DNA from: Nostoc sp. NMS7
GTDB lineage: Bacteria; Cyanobacteriota; Cyanobacteriia; Cyanobacteriales; Nostocaceae
Reading direction: 5' to 3'
NCBI RefSeq assembly: GCF_017115085.1
Contig: NZ_JABXKJ010000164.1
Location: forward strand, 31,688 to 95,687
Length of the DNA stretch: 64,000 nt
Each line of letters opens with the position of its first letter. Position 1 is the stretch's first letter. Of the stretch, positions 1 to 9,882 are shown one piece after another. The notes beneath the pieces were generated by a model. It worked only from the letters and a program-made list of their open reading frames with translations, had not been told where the DNA came from and made no database searches. The position numbers were made by a program, and so were the translations under genes.

Positions 1-98
1 CGTGTAAATTAGTACAATCTTCAGAGTCATAAAGTGGTAATTGGTAACAACTGCATTGGGGAATGGGGAGTGGGGAGTGGGGAATGGGCAAAAAGAAT

Positions 99-127
99 GT
101 AGAGACGTAGCAGTGCTACGTCTCTAC
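99..127. repeat. Perfect 29-bp hairpin element
   Basis: Two 14-base arms (GTAGAGACGTAGCA and TGCTACGTCTCTAC) flank one central base. It follows G-rich short repeats (GGGGAGTGGGGA type, about 55-88) and lies 50 bp beyond the 3' end of the leftward peptidase gene. It could act as a transcription terminator or be one of the hairpin elements common in Nostoc intergenic DNA; there is no clear T tract. Confidence 0.6.
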
Positions 128-176
128 AAAGGTTCTGGATAAAGTATATTTAATTTCTGGAGATGTCTAATATTTT

Positions 177-1025
177 TCACAACCCCCGAATCGCAATTTC
201 TAACCCTTCACATACACCGCTGAGAAAATCTAAATCCAAAGTAGCGATCGCATCACTAGATTTGTGATAATGTGGATTTCGCAAGAATGCCGTATCTGTA
301 ACCATCATTGCCGGATAACCCAAATCCCAAAAAGGTGCATGATCACTACGCCTGGTTTGGGGAACTATTAAACCTCTATTTGGTACGGGTAGCCATTGAC
401 TAGATACGCCAGTTTTCCGAATACTCCGACTCATGCCAATTAAGTCAGGCAATGTCCGCAAATTGCCTATTAAAGCAATAAAATCACCTCTGTCTGGATA
501 GAAGCGTTCCAGAGGAGAGGGGTAACTTTGAGAACCGGCTGTAGAATCCTTATAGCCCAGCATTTCTAGGGAGATCATTAAGCGCAGCTGTTGTTTTTGT
601 TGATGCAACAAAGCTGCATAGTCAGCACTACCCAGTAAGCCGTATTCTTCCATATCGAAAGCAACCAGCCTTAAAGGATATCTTACAGCTTGGCCAGCAA
701 ACTTTCTGGCTAATTCTAGCAACACCGCCACACCTGTAGCATTATCATCAGCTCCTGGTGTTCCCGGAACGGTATCATAATGAGCCCCAATTAAAATAGG
801 TGGCAAATCCTGTTTTTCCCCTCTAGCTTGGGAGGGTAAATTTAATATCAAGTTCTTACAAGCTTTACCTCTGACTTCAAAGGTGTGGATTTCCACACTC
901 CCCCATTGGGAAAATTGCTGGCGGATGTATTCTTGGACAAAAAAATGTCCAGCCGTTGCCATGTAAGGATCGCGTTCTCGTGCGATCGCACTCAGGGAAG
1001 TTTGTAATCGCTCTGTTAAATTCAA
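177..1025 (-). CDS. M28-family zinc metallopeptidase
   Basis: 282 aa, single domain. Co-catalytic zinc ligands of the M28 (aminopeptidase Y/Iap-like) family are visible: AHYDT near residue 82, GADDNATG near 91, DMEEYG near 125 with the paired glutamates, and SDHAPFW near 228, followed by a late HYH. No signal peptide or membrane segment is seen, so a cytoplasmic aminopeptidase or related amidohydrolase is likely. Glutaminyl cyclase-type proteins share this fold and cannot be excluded. It is divergent from dnaK. Family assignment is firm; the substrate is unknown. Confidence 0.87.
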   Translation of the reverse strand: MNLTERLQTSLSAIARERDPYMATAGHFFVQEYIRQQFSQWGSVEIHTFEVRGKACKNLILNLPSQARGEKQDLPPILIGAHYDTVPGTPGADDNATGVAVLLELARKFAGQAVRYPLRLVAFDMEEYGLLGSADYAALLHQQKQQLRLMISLEMLGYKDSTAGSQSYPSPLERFYPDRGDFIALIGNLRTLPDLIGMSRSIRKTGVSSQWLPVPNRGLIVPQTRRSDHAPFWDLGYPAMMVTDTAFLRNPHYHKSSDAIATLDLDFLSGVCEGLEIAIRGL

Positions 1026-1329
1026 ATTTTTAAAGTAGTGGCAATATTAAGGTTTTCAGGCACTCAAAGAAGCAGAACAAGTATTATTAAGGTGCATTTA
1101 TCAACTTGTAGATACCATAAATAGAAGTAGCATTGAGGCAGCTTAGGCACACCAACCATCTCAATGCTATCCTAGTCTTGCAACTATCTCCTCTAACTGC
1201 ACTTCTGAGCTTACTGCCTTAATGATGACTATTATACAATTGGGGTGTTTTTATCCTGTGGCACAAAGCTAGAGGTAGTTCCGCCCAATCATAATAAATA
1301 TATAAGACACTTTAGGAGAAGAGTAACGC
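1026..1329. other. Intergenic region upstream of dnaK
   Basis: Divergent promoter region between the peptidase gene and dnaK. It holds an imperfect hairpin (AGCATTGAG at 1129-1137 with CTCAATGCT at 1160-1168) and the dnaK Shine-Dalgarno AGGAGAA at 1314-1320, nine bases before the ATG. I looked for a CIRCE operator (TTAGCACTC-N9-GAGTGCTAA) and saw none, so HrcA control is not supported here. Confidence 0.5.
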
Positions 1330-3411
1330 ATGGGCAAGGTAGTCGGCATCGACTTGGGTACAACCAACTCAGTAGTCGCCGTTATGGAGGGTGGCAAGCC
1401 GGTGGTGATTGCCAATGCAGAAGGAATGCGAACAACCCCCTCCGTAGTTGGCTTTAGCAAAGAAGGTGAAAGGGTGGTTGGGCAAATGGCACGACGCCAA
1501 ACCGTCCTCAATCCCCAAAATACCTTTTTTGCAGTGAAACGCTTCATTGGGCGGAAGTATGGCGAACTTAACCCAGATTCCAAGCGTATACCCTACACTA
1601 TCCGCAAAGACGAAGTGGGTAATATTAAGATTGCCTGTCCCCGTCTAAATAAAGATTTCGCCCCAGAAGAAATTTCGGCAATGGTGCTGAAAAAATTGGC
1701 AGACGATGCTAGCCGCTATTTGGGTGAACCAGTCACAGGGGCAGTGATTACAGTACCTGCTTATTTTAACGATTCTCAGCGCCAAGCAACCCGCGATGCT
1801 GGCAGAATTGCCGGTTTAGAGGTGTTGCGGATTCTGAATGAACCGACTGCTGCATCTTTGGCTTATGGATTAGATCGGGGTGAGACGGAAACTATCTTAG
1901 TATTTGACTTGGGTGGTGGCACTTTTGACGTGTCGATTTTAGACGTTGGTGATGGGATATTTGAAGTTAAGGCTACCAGTGGAGATACGCAACTTGGTGG
2001 TAATGACTTTGACAAAAAAATCGTAGATTGGTTAGCAGATCAATTTCTGGAAACAGAAGAGGTAGACTTAAGACGCGATCGCCAAGCTTTACAACGTCTA
2101 ATGGAAGCGGCGGAAAAGGCCAAAATTGAACTTTCGGCTGTCAGCGTCACTGATATTAACTTACCCTTCATCACCGCCACGGAAGATGGCCCCAAACATC
2201 TGGAAACTAGTCTAACTCGTTCCCAGTTTGAGGGCTTGTGTAGTGATTTGGTGGGGCGGTTGCGGATACCAGTCAAACGAGCGCTCAAAGATGCTGGACT
2301 CTCACCTAGAGACATTGAAGAAGTTGTGTTAGTTGGCGGTTCTACACGGATGCCAATGGTAAAACAACTTGTGCGGGACTTGATTGGTACGGAACCCAAC
2401 GAAAACGTCAACCCCGATGAAGTCGTGGGAGTGGGTGCAGCAATTCAAGCAGGCATTCTCGCCGGGGAACTTAAAGATGTGCTGCTTTTGGATGTCACAC
2501 CCCTCTCTTTGGGATTGGAAACCATCGGCGGCGTGATGAAAAAACTCATTCCCCGCAACACTACTATCCCAGTCCGCCGTTCTGACATTTTTTCCACGTC
2601 CGAAAATAACCAAAATACTGTGGAAATTCACGTAGTCCAGGGTGAACGGGAAATGGCAGCAAATAACAAGTCTCTAGGACGCTTCAAGCTGTATGGCATC
2701 CCGCCAGCGCCACGAGGAATCCCCCAAGTTCAGGTGTCATTGGATATCGACGCTAACGGGATTTTACAGGTAACAGCCCTAGATAGAACTACTGGGCGAG
2801 AGCAAAGTATCACCATTCAGGGCGCTTCCACCTTGAACGAGTCGGAAGTAAATCGGATGATTCAGGACGCTCAGAAATACGCCGATGTTGATCGGGAACG
2901 TAAAGAAAGGGTAGAAAAACGGACTCGTTCTGAGGCGTTGATTTTCCAAGCAGAACGCCAACTCAGAGAAGTAGCGCTGGAATTTGGTATGCAGTTTGCC
3001 CGCAGCCGCCGCCAAAGAATTGATAATATTTGCCGACAACTAAAAGAGAGTCTTAAGGAAAATAGCGATCGCGGTATTGATCAAGCCTACGCCGATTTGC
3101 AAGATGCTCTCTATGAGCTAAATCGGGAAGTCCGCGAGACTTATGCTGAAGATGAAGACGACGACTTATTTGGTACTATCCGTGACATCTTTACTGGCGG
3201 TGATAAAGATAAAGAACGCGAATCTCCCAGAGATACATATCGAGAACGCGACTCATACGGTAAGGATTATGGCAAAGATTACGGTAAAGACTATGGCAGA
3301 GACTATAGTCGGGAGGATCGTTCTTCTTCCTATGACAGCCGTCCTGCACGCAAATCACGCCCCAGCTACCAAGATAACTGGGATGATGAAGAAGACAATG
3401 ATTGGTTGTAG
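1330..3411 (+). CDS. dnaK: Hsp70 chaperone DnaK (long-tail cyanobacterial paralogue)
   Basis: 693 aa. The actin-like ATPase domain (about 1-380) carries [19 protein letters not shown] and [10 protein letters not shown]. The substrate-binding domain follows (about 390-510; [18 protein letters not shown]) and then a helical lid. The last 70 residues are a charged, Tyr/Arg/Asp-rich tail with repeated YGKD units ending in DNDWL, unlike housekeeping DnaK2, which is about 635 aa. This matches the DnaK1/DnaK3 class of cyanobacteria; which one cannot be settled here. A zinc-finger-less DnaJ lies 175 bp downstream on the same strand, a likely partner. RBS AGGAGAA supports the ATG. Confidence 0.95.
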   Translation: MGKVVGIDLGTTNSVVAVMEGGKPVVIANAEGMRTTPSVVGFSKEGERVVGQMARRQTVLNPQNTFFAVKRFIGRKYGELNPDSKRIPYTIRKDEVGNIKIACPRLNKDFAPEEISAMVLKKLADDASRYLGEPVTGAVITVPAYFNDSQRQATRDAGRIAGLEVLRILNEPTAASLAYGLDRGETETILVFDLGGGTFDVSILDVGDGIFEVKATSGDTQLGGNDFDKKIVDWLADQFLETEEVDLRRDRQALQRLMEAAEKAKIELSAVSVTDINLPFITATEDGPKHLETSLTRSQFEGLCSDLVGRLRIPVKRALKDAGLSPRDIEEVVLVGGSTRMPMVKQLVRDLIGTEPNENVNPDEVVGVGAAIQAGILAGELKDVLLLDVTPLSLGLETIGGVMKKLIPRNTTIPVRRSDIFSTSENNQNTVEIHVVQGEREMAANNKSLGRFKLYGIPPAPRGIPQVQVSLDIDANGILQVTALDRTTGREQSITIQGASTLNESEVNRMIQDAQKYADVDRERKERVEKRTRSEALIFQAERQLREVALEFGMQFARSRRQRIDNICRQLKESLKENSDRGIDQAYADLQDALYELNREVRETYAEDEDDDLFGTIRDIFTGGDKDKERESPRDTYRERDSYGKDYGKDYGKDYGRDYSREDRSSSYDSRPARKSRPSYQDNWDDEEDNDWL

Positions 3412-3420
3412 TACTTTTAA

Positions 3421-3580
3421 TAAGACTTAGAAGAGATAAGTGAGGAGTTAAAAATTAAATCTTTCAACTCCTAACTTTTAACTCTTAACTCCTCTCTTCT
3501 AATTAATCCCAAATCCCAAATCCTTCGACTGAGCTTGTCGAAGTGTTAGTCCGAAGTCTAAAATCTAAAATTTAAATAAC
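3421..3580. repeat. Inverted repeats between dnaK and dnaJ
   Basis: An AGAAGAG...CTCTTCT inverted repeat encloses multiple copies of GGAGTTAAAA/TTTTAACTC (about 3429-3500). It is followed by a CTTCGAC-TGAGCTT-GTCGAAG hairpin (3523-3543) and the AAATCCCAAATCC-type short repeats that recur through the window. The region could end or attenuate dnaK transcription before dnaJ. Confidence 0.55.
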
Positions 3581-3585
3581 TGACT

Positions 3586-4581
3586 ATGCAAAATTTGCCG
3601 AATTTCCGCGATTACTACGAGATTTTGGGAGTATCTAAAGATGCCTCTAGTGAGGAAATTAAAAAGGTTTATCGGCGGTTAGCAAGGCAATATCACCCCG
3701 ATCTCAATCCGGGTAACAAAGAATCTGAGGAAAAATTTAAGGATATTGGCGAGGCTTATGAAGTTCTTTCAGACATGGCCAAGCGATCGCAATACGACCA
3801 GTTTAGCCGCTACTGGAAGCAAAAAGGCTTTGCGGGCAATAAACAGACGCCAAAGGCTAAAACTTGGCAGAGTAATGCTAGCGATCGCAACGTTAATCAG
3901 GAGGTAGATCCAAGTCAATTCTCCGACTTTGAAAGCTTTATTAATCAAGTTATTGGCGTCAAAAATAAAAATGGGGCAAATAACTCCACTAATGGCAATA
4001 CTAGCGATCCATTTCGTTCCCCCAGAACAAAAGTTGCCTATACCGTTAACACTCCACCTCGCACAACCCGTCGGGATATAGAAGCTAGATTAACGCTCCC
4101 ACTAGAAAAAGCTTATCAAGGTGGTAATGAACGCATTCGTTTGGAAGATGGGCGATCGCTAGAAGTTAGTATGCCTCCAGGTATGGTAACAGGTCAAACC
4201 ATCCGTTTGCGAAACCAAGGCGTTGGTGGTGGCGATCTCTACTTAAAAATTACCGTTGAACCTCATCCATTATTTAAGCTAGAAGGTTTAAATATACTCT
4301 GCCAAGTCCCAGTTACTCCTAGTGAGGCAGTTTTAGGAGGACAGGTAGAAGCACCCACTCTTGATGGTCCTGTAAAAATGACTACTCCTCCCGGAGTTAG
4401 GTCTGGTCAAAAATTCCGACTAGGGAATAAAGGCTATCCCAGTGATGATGGGAAACGTGGGGATCAATTAGTAGAAATTCAAATCGTTACACCGAAAAAT
4501 ATTAGTCAAGAAGAACGGGAACTTTACGAAAAGTTACGGCAAATTGAAACCTTTAAACCCCGTGCTGATTTACTGGGTTAG
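3586..4581 (+). CDS. dnaJ: DnaJ/CbpA-type Hsp40 co-chaperone
   Basis: 331 aa. The J-domain (residues about 8-72) has the HPD loop (YHPD) and QYDQF at its end. A Gly/Asn-rich linker follows (about 110-150) and then the two-barrel C-terminal substrate domain (about 165-315; [31 protein letters not shown]). The cysteine-rich zinc finger of type I DnaJ is absent, so this is a type II CbpA-like protein. It should stimulate the ATPase of the adjacent DnaK. Same strand as dnaK, but the repeat-filled gap may uncouple the two. Confidence 0.93.
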   Translation: MQNLPNFRDYYEILGVSKDASSEEIKKVYRRLARQYHPDLNPGNKESEEKFKDIGEAYEVLSDMAKRSQYDQFSRYWKQKGFAGNKQTPKAKTWQSNASDRNVNQEVDPSQFSDFESFINQVIGVKNKNGANNSTNGNTSDPFRSPRTKVAYTVNTPPRTTRRDIEARLTLPLEKAYQGGNERIRLEDGRSLEVSMPPGMVTGQTIRLRNQGVGGGDLYLKITVEPHPLFKLEGLNILCQVPVTPSEAVLGGQVEAPTLDGPVKMTTPPGVRSGQKFRLGNKGYPSDDGKRGDQLVEIQIVTPKNISQEERELYEKLRQIETFKPRADLLG

Positions 4582-4659
4582 GGATAGCGATCGGGGAATT
4601 AGAGGCTATAATCTCAGATTGACGTAAAATAGGTCAAATCTACTTTTCTCTTCCAGTGC

Positions 4660-5484
4660 ATGTCAGCAGAAATCAAATTTCGTCACTACTTTGTTGACGA
4701 AGCAGGTGATCTTACATTCTTCGATAAAAAGGGACGCATCATCGTAGGTCAACCTGGAGCATCTAAATTTTTCATGGTTGGTGTTGCTCAAATTTCTGAT
4801 CCAGAACAAGTTACCTGGGAACTGAATGCACTCCGCTCTAGCTTGATGACACATCCTCGCTTCAAGAATATTCCCTCTATGCAACCTGAAGCAAAAAAGA
4901 CTGCAATTACCTTTCATGCAAAAAACGATCATCCTGAAATTCGTGAAAAGGTTTTTGATCTGATGCAGTCTTTCGACATCAAGGTTTTAGTTGCAATTTG
5001 CAGTAAAGCTGATATGGCAGAATCAGCAAAAGCAAACTTTAAGAGCTTAGGCACAAAGCTTCACCAGAACGCAATTTATGACGATCTAATAACACAGGTA
5101 TTCAAAAATCTGCTCCATAAAGCAGACGTTATCCGAATTGCTATTGCTAGACGTGGTAAGGCAGTACGCGAAGAAGCACTAGAAGAAGCCATTAACCAAG
5201 CTCAGAAAAATTTTGAGTCTCAATGGAAAATTGGTTCAAATAGCTCGATTATCATTGAGCCTACTTATCCATCTGAGGTTGCTGGTTTACAAGTCATCGA
5301 CTATTACCTGTGGGCTGTACAGCGATGCTATGAACGCGACGATGACCAGTTTTTTCTGCCTCTTGCCAATAAATATAGACTGATTATGGACTTGGACGAT
5401 AAGCGCAACAAACCTTATGGAGAGTGGTATGGCGATCGCAACCCATTAACACTTGAAAAGCTAAAAGGGGCTAGGTCTAAGTAG
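4660..5484 (+). CDS. DUF3800 family protein
   Basis: 274 aa. The N-terminal motif HYFVDEAGDLTFFD and a late acidic stretch (PSEVAGLQVIDYYLWAVQR near 207-225) are characteristic of DUF3800, a family with an RNase H-like/DEDD arrangement of acidic residues often found near mobile or defence genes. Enzymatic activity is unproven. It sits alone, 78 bp after dnaJ, between two chaperone genes, without an evident partner. There is no signal peptide. Confidence 0.8.
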   Translation: MSAEIKFRHYFVDEAGDLTFFDKKGRIIVGQPGASKFFMVGVAQISDPEQVTWELNALRSSLMTHPRFKNIPSMQPEAKKTAITFHAKNDHPEIREKVFDLMQSFDIKVLVAICSKADMAESAKANFKSLGTKLHQNAIYDDLITQVFKNLLHKADVIRIAIARRGKAVREEALEEAINQAQKNFESQWKIGSNSSIIIEPTYPSEVAGLQVIDYYLWAVQRCYERDDDQFFLPLANKYRLIMDLDDKRNKPYGEWYGDRNPLTLEKLKGARSK

Positions 5485-5695
5485 AATTACTACTCGGACA
5501 CACGGCATGAAGCCGACGTTCGCCCCTTAAGCTACTATTATACAGGATATAAATCATCTAAATCCAACTATTCAAGTCTTCACCTATAAAAGGGTTGGGC
5601 ATGATCCCAGAATATCATCAGCCATTTTTTCCCATGTAGAATGGGCGGGTTTACAATATTAGAAAAAACTTGATCGCAAAGTGACTTAAACAGCC

Positions 5696-6250
5696 GTGAA
5701 TCAGAACGGGGCAATGCCACAAAGCAGTAAACCAACTTATTACTCCTTGCTAGGACTGCATCCCTGGGCATCGGTAATCGACATTCGTCGCGCTTATCGG
5801 CAACTGAGCAAACGCTATCATCCTGATACTACAGACTTGCCGACTGCGATCGCCACTCCCAAATTTCAGCAAATCAACGAAGCTTACGCCACCCTTAGCC
5901 ATCCAGAACGTCGGTTAAGCTACGATTTAAAAATTGGCTATTCCCGCTTTGGAGTGATTCAACCACCCCCTGATTTAAATCAGCCCGTTTCCCGTTCTCA
6001 TGACTGGTCAAAATCAGCTTACCTCGATGCGAGCGATCGCCCCCTCTCATCTGGCGAAATCTTTGCTTTATTTATGTTGGTGTTAACATTTGTAGGTTGT
6101 CTACTACTAGCAGTTGCCATCGGCTTAACTCGTGGTGAAACTGCTATCCAAACCCATTTGCTGCAACCAACTGCACCTGTACAACAGCAGATTATCCATG
6201 TGTCGCAACCAATTACCCATCTGGTAATTAAAAATAAAAAAATTTCCTAA
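5696..6250 (+). CDS. Membrane-anchored J-domain protein
   Basis: 184 aa from a GTG; an in-frame ATG at 5714 (residue 7) is an equally good start. The J-domain spans about residues 14-78 (YYSLLGLHPWAS, HPD in KRYHPDTTD). A hydrophobic segment near residues 120-142 (EIFALFMLVLTFVGCLLLAVAIGL) follows, then a short Gln/Thr/Pro-rich tail. It would recruit an Hsp70 to a membrane, probably the thylakoid or plasma membrane. It is followed by a DUF3143 gene on the same strand. It has neither a zinc finger nor a DnaJ C-terminal domain. Confidence 0.85.
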   Translation: MNQNGAMPQSSKPTYYSLLGLHPWASVIDIRRAYRQLSKRYHPDTTDLPTAIATPKFQQINEAYATLSHPERRLSYDLKIGYSRFGVIQPPPDLNQPVSRSHDWSKSAYLDASDRPLSSGEIFALFMLVLTFVGCLLLAVAIGLTRGETAIQTHLLQPTAPVQQQIIHVSQPITHLVIKNKKIS

Positions 6251-6254
6251 TCCA

Positions 6255-6316
6255 AAATCGTTCGATTGAGCGTTCGCGGAGCGTCTCGTAGAGAAACCGA
6301 AATCCAAAATCTAAAA
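6255..6316. repeat. Short interspersed repeat (TCTCGTAGAGA family)
   Basis: Contains CGTTCGCGGAGCGTCTCGTAGAGAA embedded in AATCCAAAATC-type short repeats. The same family recurs near 8270-8340, 31255-31350, 33790-33880, 37950-38000, 38935-38970, 44255-44310, 45520-45590 and 63775-63815. Confidence 0.6.
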
Positions 6317-6321
6317 TTCCT

Positions 6322-6594
6322 ATGCCTCTTCTTCCCTCTGATACCCCCCTATATAATCATTCCCTGCCACAAATTGAGCAGTGGCTAAAAGATCAAGGCT
6401 GTCAACAAGACGATATAGAGAGACATTGCTGGCGTGTACAGCGCCCTAGTTGGCAAGCTGAATTATGGCTTGATGTTGAGCAAGTCGTAGTGCGATATGT
6501 CCAATCCGGGCAAAATGGACAAGATATCCAACGCTCATTCAAATATTCCCTTAGTCGGGATGATATAGAACAAGCTGTATTTTCCGGCCCATAA
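6322..6594 (+). CDS. DUF3143 family protein
   Basis: 90 aa, soluble and acidic. The pattern LPQIEQWLKDQGCQQD...CWRVQRPSWQAELWLDVE...RSFKYSLSRDDIEQAVFSGP fits the cyanobacterial DUF3143 family of unknown function. It lies 71 bp behind the membrane J-domain gene on the same strand, an arrangement I recall from other cyanobacteria, which suggests a shared role, perhaps in membrane protein quality control. That role is inference only. Confidence 0.75.
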   Translation: MPLLPSDTPLYNHSLPQIEQWLKDQGCQQDDIERHCWRVQRPSWQAELWLDVEQVVVRYVQSGQNGQDIQRSFKYSLSRDDIEQAVFSGP

Positions 6595-6904
6595 GAAAGT
6601 GCAAAGTGGCACAGAGATAAGTGCGATCGCATCAGTTGAGAGGCGGGACGAATGCGATCGGATCAGTTCTTTAAACAGGTACAATTGTTAAACTCTGATC
6701 CAAATGGAGGTAGAATCTAACAACACATCCGACACCATGATTTGCATCGCCAAAGCGGACGCAAAAATTATTATAGATATTTTCACTACTGTTTTCTAGA
6801 ATCAACGCTTTTTAAAGCATCTTTACCGATGGCATGAATGTACCAGCCTAGACTACCTATTCAGCTAAAATAACTAATTATCAAGAAGTTTTAATAAATA
6901 GCTC
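6595..6904. other. Intergenic region without a recognised gene
   Basis: About 310 bp holding one HIP1 octamer and otherwise AT-rich sequence before the next gene. No RNA gene, repeat array or convincing terminator is seen. Confidence 0.4.
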
Positions 6905-7258
6905 ATGTCCTCAATTCCTCTGACACTAAACCTAATTGAAGGTTCTGTCTCCTTTAGTTTTTCACCCCAAGCAGCACGAGAATTAAAGACAGCGACGGAT
7001 AAACTGATGGAGCGCCTGAAAGCTGTCGCCGCTAAACCCACTCCTAGCGGCGGTAAAATCACTCCCCAGCCTCCTCTAGAATATTGTTATACAGGTGAAG
7101 TATTTTTAGAAATTTTTTGTAATCCTAATATCTGGCCAACGCCCTTCGCAGCCAAAGTTTTGCTGACTGTCCGCAACGTCAACATCCGCTTGACTACTGA
7201 AGCTGAACTTACCCGGATCATTGAAGACATTAATCAGTATTTAGAGCAAGTTGGGTAA
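6905..7258 (+). CDS. Conserved cyanobacterial hypothetical protein
   Basis: 117 aa, soluble, with alternating beta/alpha character: LTLNLIEGSVSFSFSPQAARELKTATDKLMERL, a Pro/Gly linker near 50-60 (TPSGGKITPQPP), then LEIFCNPNIWPTPFAAKVLLTVRNVNIRL and a C-terminal helix. I do not recognise a named family. It is a stand-alone gene followed by a terminator-like hairpin. The ATG start follows an AT-rich stretch with no strong Shine-Dalgarno. Confidence 0.7.
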   Translation: MSSIPLTLNLIEGSVSFSFSPQAARELKTATDKLMERLKAVAAKPTPSGGKITPQPPLEYCYTGEVFLEIFCNPNIWPTPFAAKVLLTVRNVNIRLTTEAELTRIIEDINQYLEQVG

Positions 7259-7274
7259 TATTTCGATAAAAATT

Positions 7275-7308
7275 ACCGGAGCAGTTCAACATTAGGAACT
7301 ACCCCGGT
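7275..7308 (+). terminator. Hairpin downstream of the 117-aa gene
   Basis: Imperfect stem ACCGGAG-N-AGTTC with GGAACT-N-CCCCGGT around a short loop, 17 bp after the stop codon. It has no long T run, so termination is plausible but not certain. Confidence 0.45.
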
Positions 7309-7564
7309 TTGACAATCTACATACTTTACTCAAGTTGTGGCACCAGATATACAGAAAAAATCGTTCTCATGCCTTCTTCCACTTGAAAAGTTGTATCAAT
7401 TCAGACTCCAATGCTTCTGTGTTAATGAAAAACGCAAGATTCTATATCGGGCAATGCTCATCAAAAACCAGAGATTATCCCCTAAGTTGAGTGTCGAATC
7501 TTTGATTGTGATATCGACACATCGAAAATCAACTCCCAATCTCAAATCCGAAATCAAAGATTGA

Positions 7565-7801
7565 TTAGTCGTTGTCCCATTGTTCACGACCAATTAGGTC
7601 GCCAATGCGATCGCGCAACAAAAAGTCACATTTCTCTAATTCACATTCAACGCAAACCCACTCTCTCGCTGGAATGTATTGGCAGAGGGTATATATTGGC
7701 TGTTGTCTGCTAATCATTCCCTTTTGCACTAGTCGGCGTGCTTCGTCTTGAATCACATCTAGAGAATAGTAATTGATAGAAGACACCGTATTCACACTCA
7801 T
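7565..7801 (-). CDS. DUF4327 family protein
   Basis: 78 aa. YSLDVIQDEARRLVQKGMISRQQPIYTLCQYIPAREW followed by CVECELE and LLRDRIGDLIGREQW fits the small cyanobacterial DUF4327 family. The two cysteines in VCVECELE could bind metal or form a disulfide, but this is speculation. The function is unknown. It is a single gene with no operon partner, next to a long repeat-rich gap. Confidence 0.75.
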   Translation of the reverse strand: MSVNTVSSINYYSLDVIQDEARRLVQKGMISRQQPIYTLCQYIPAREWVCVECELEKCDFLLRDRIGDLIGREQWDND

Positions 7802-8099
7802 CGTTTTTACTCACTAATTAACACTTACGATAGTATTCCCGTTAATAATTAGGAACAAACATGACAGAATTTAGACTTGTGTCCAGGATTTTGTAGTTTG
7901 CTATACGGAACTGTTTTTATTTTGACGCTAGATATCCTGAAATTATCTCAAGAAATGTTAAGAAAGTCAACAAATCCTGACATTTTGGCAAAATCCGCTT
8001 TACAAAAAAAATTCCGAGTAGTTAACTTAACCTGCTTCTTTAGCTCTATGACTTTTATCCAATAAGTCTTAAGGCAAGATTTGGCAGTTGGGAAGAGTT

Positions 8100-8345
8100 C
8101 AGGGCGCGTCACCGAGAGCGAGTCATAGAGCGTCATAGCCCGCACTTCGACAAAGCTCAGTGACCACCGCAGGTCTTACCCTGAGCATGCGCCGTACCAC
8201 TTCCTGGAAGCAAGCTACGCGCAGCGCGGTGCCCTGAGCTTGCCGTTCGCACAGCGCGATGCCCTGAGCTTGCCGTTCGCGCAGCGTCTCGTAGAGAAGG
8301 GTCTCGTAGAGAAGGGTCTCGTAGAGAAGGGCATCGCTTAGATAT
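8100..8345. repeat. Composite short-repeat cluster
   Basis: Dense TCTCGTAGAGA-family repeats: TGCCCTGAGCTTGCCGTTCGC occurs twice (about 8230-8282) and GTCTCGTAGAGAAGG occurs three times in tandem (about 8285-8330). An open frame on the minus strand through this block repeats SLRDPSLRDP and is a by-product of the tandem units. The cluster fills part of the 7.8-8.97 kb gap, in which I see no gene. Confidence 0.7.
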
Positions 8346-8424
8346 CAAATAATCACCTTAAAACCGGATCTAGAACTGCTGGTATTTATCTAAGCGTAAA
8401 TAACACAAGAATGTTTGTCAGATA

Positions 8425-8545
8425 CTAGTACTTTGTCAAGTTGGTTTTGAGGGTTTGTAGTAAGCACTTTAGTGCTTAGAAAATAAGGACTAAAGTCCTT
8501 ACTACGAACTTGCTTACCCATCAATTTAAACTTGACAGACTACTA
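8425..8545. mobile_element. MITE-like element, CTAGTA termini
   Basis: Imperfect terminal inverted repeats (CTAGTACTTTGTCAAGTT on the left; the reverse complement of the right end reads CTAGTAGTCTGTCAAGTT). Inside are two nested palindromes, TAAGCACTTTAGTGCTTA and TAAGGACTAAAGTCCTTA. There is no coding capacity. Its ends resemble the inverted repeats flanking the aldo/keto reductase at 61 kb. Confidence 0.6.
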
Positions 8546-8736
8546 GGGTGCAAAACATAGCCGCTAAAGTACACTACGAAAGCTTTTACCCTAGCATTTT
8601 TTAACAATTTCCTAAGCAAAAGCGTAGTTGGTTAATTTCAGCACTGATATTACACAGTTTTCTTTTGAAAAACATTTGTAGAAGTGTGGAGTCATACTAA
8701 TTCGTAATTAGGACACATATAAACAGAAAGCATATA

Positions 8737-8840
8737 TATAGCAATCCTATTTGATTTGCTCTCCACCGAGAGGCTCAGATCCCCGACTTCTTGAAGAAGT
8801 CGGGAATCTTTTTGTTCGTAACGCATTTAGGATTGCTATA
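8737..8840. mobile_element. MITE-like element, TATAGCAATCCTA termini
   Basis: Perfect 13-bp terminal inverted repeats TATAGCAATCCTA (8737-8749) and TAGGATTGCTATA (8828-8840) enclose a hairpin with 11-base arms CCCGACTTCTT/AAGAAGTCGGG (8782-8804) and then TTTTT. A second copy is at 44089-44177 and a half copy at 20808-20840. Confidence 0.75.
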
Positions 8841-8967
8841 TGGAACTACCGATCCCGGAAGCAGGTTATAGTTACATTAAAACAGGCGCAATCTAGTCAC
8901 GTCTGTAAACTGTTTGGCGGATTTGCTGAGATTAATTGTTCTGAAGTTACATTGTTATTTAAGTTAC

Positions 8968-9387
8968 TTATTCACTAGATGATTGATTATCTTGATCTGG
9001 GCTGTCTTCTACTGATACCAGATTTTCTGGCGGACGCTCATCGTTAAGTTGAACTAGTAGTGCTAGTACTCTATTACCGCGTTCTATGGAGTGATCTTCG
9101 ACAAATATCACCTCTGGTGTACGACGTAGCCGTACCCGCGCCCCAAGTTCGCTGCGGACATAACCCGTGGCCGATTTTAAGCCTGCCATTGTTTCTGCCT
9201 TAGCTTCATCTGTACCATAGATACTGACGTAGATTTTGGCGTGTTGGAGATCGCCAGAAACATCAACATTAGTAACACTTACCATTCCTGTACCCACACG
9301 GTCATCTTTAATGCCGTTGAGCAGCATTTGGCCAACTTCCCGTTTAATCAGTTCAGCAACGCGGGAAACCCGGCGATTTGTAGACAT
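8968..9387 (-). CDS. rbfA: Ribosome-binding factor A
   Basis: 139 aa, single KH-like RbfA domain ([18 protein letters not shown] near the start, ISIT-like [38 protein letters not shown]), then a short acidic tail. It binds 30S subunits and aids 16S rRNA 5'-end maturation, notably in the cold. It follows the DUF751 gene on the same strand, the usual cyanobacterial order. Length and motifs are normal. Confidence 0.95.
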   Translation of the reverse strand: MSTNRRVSRVAELIKREVGQMLLNGIKDDRVGTGMVSVTNVDVSGDLQHAKIYVSIYGTDEAKAETMAGLKSATGYVRSELGARVRLRRTPEVIFVEDHSIERGNRVLALLVQLNDERPPENLVSVEDSPDQDNQSSSE

Positions 9388-9510
9388 AAAAATTTCGCCT
9401 CCTCACAGAGGTTGTACGACAAAAATAGATGCAAGTTGGGTAGACAATACTTAGCGGGAGCAACGCTAAGATCAACCGTCTCTGGGGCACAGCCCCGATA
9501 TAGCGCTAGT

Positions 9511-9717
9511 CTAGATTGTACTCAAGCCCAGCATTGCACGTAGGGTGAGAGTAAGGAAGACTAGGCTGCTCAGAAATAAACCCAAGATGGCGATGAAGGT
9601 AACAGGGCGCTTCAACAGTGGCACTAATGGCGCAAAGGCGTTCAGAAACACTCCTAAGAGGATAGTAATTAAGTACCGGGGGTAGCGAAAGACGTTATCC
9701 CAAAATCCGTCAAACAT
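9511..9717 (-). CDS. DUF751 small membrane protein
   Basis: 68 aa with two hydrophobic stretches (YLITILLGVFLNAFAPLVPLL and TFIAILGLFLSSLVFLTLTL). The start FWDNVFRYPRYLITILLG is typical of DUF751, a cyanobacterial/plastid family related to Ycf33, of unknown function in the membrane. It precedes rbfA by about 120 bp on the same strand, a conserved pairing. Confidence 0.8.
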   Translation of the reverse strand: MFDGFWDNVFRYPRYLITILLGVFLNAFAPLVPLLKRPVTFIAILGLFLSSLVFLTLTLRAMLGLSTI

Positions 9718-9882
9718 CTGAATGTCAACTGCCTTGTTATATACTTACGTTTGTTTTGATATGCTTTATCCACTCAATTGTAATCTATGCGGCTGGAAAA
9801 TTAGCCAGTTAATATAAAATATGGCTCGTCGGTTATATTGGCTTTATTTAGTTGTGATTATTTTCAGTTCAATCGGAAGTAA

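Noticed and set aside
1026..1329. CIRCE/HrcA operator in front of dnaK
   Set aside because: No TTAGCACTC-N9-GAGTGCTAA match was seen.
7337..7564. 75-aa open frame between the 117-aa gene and DUF4327
   Set aside because: No family, atypical composition and repeat-like TCAAATCCGAAATCAAAGA at its end.
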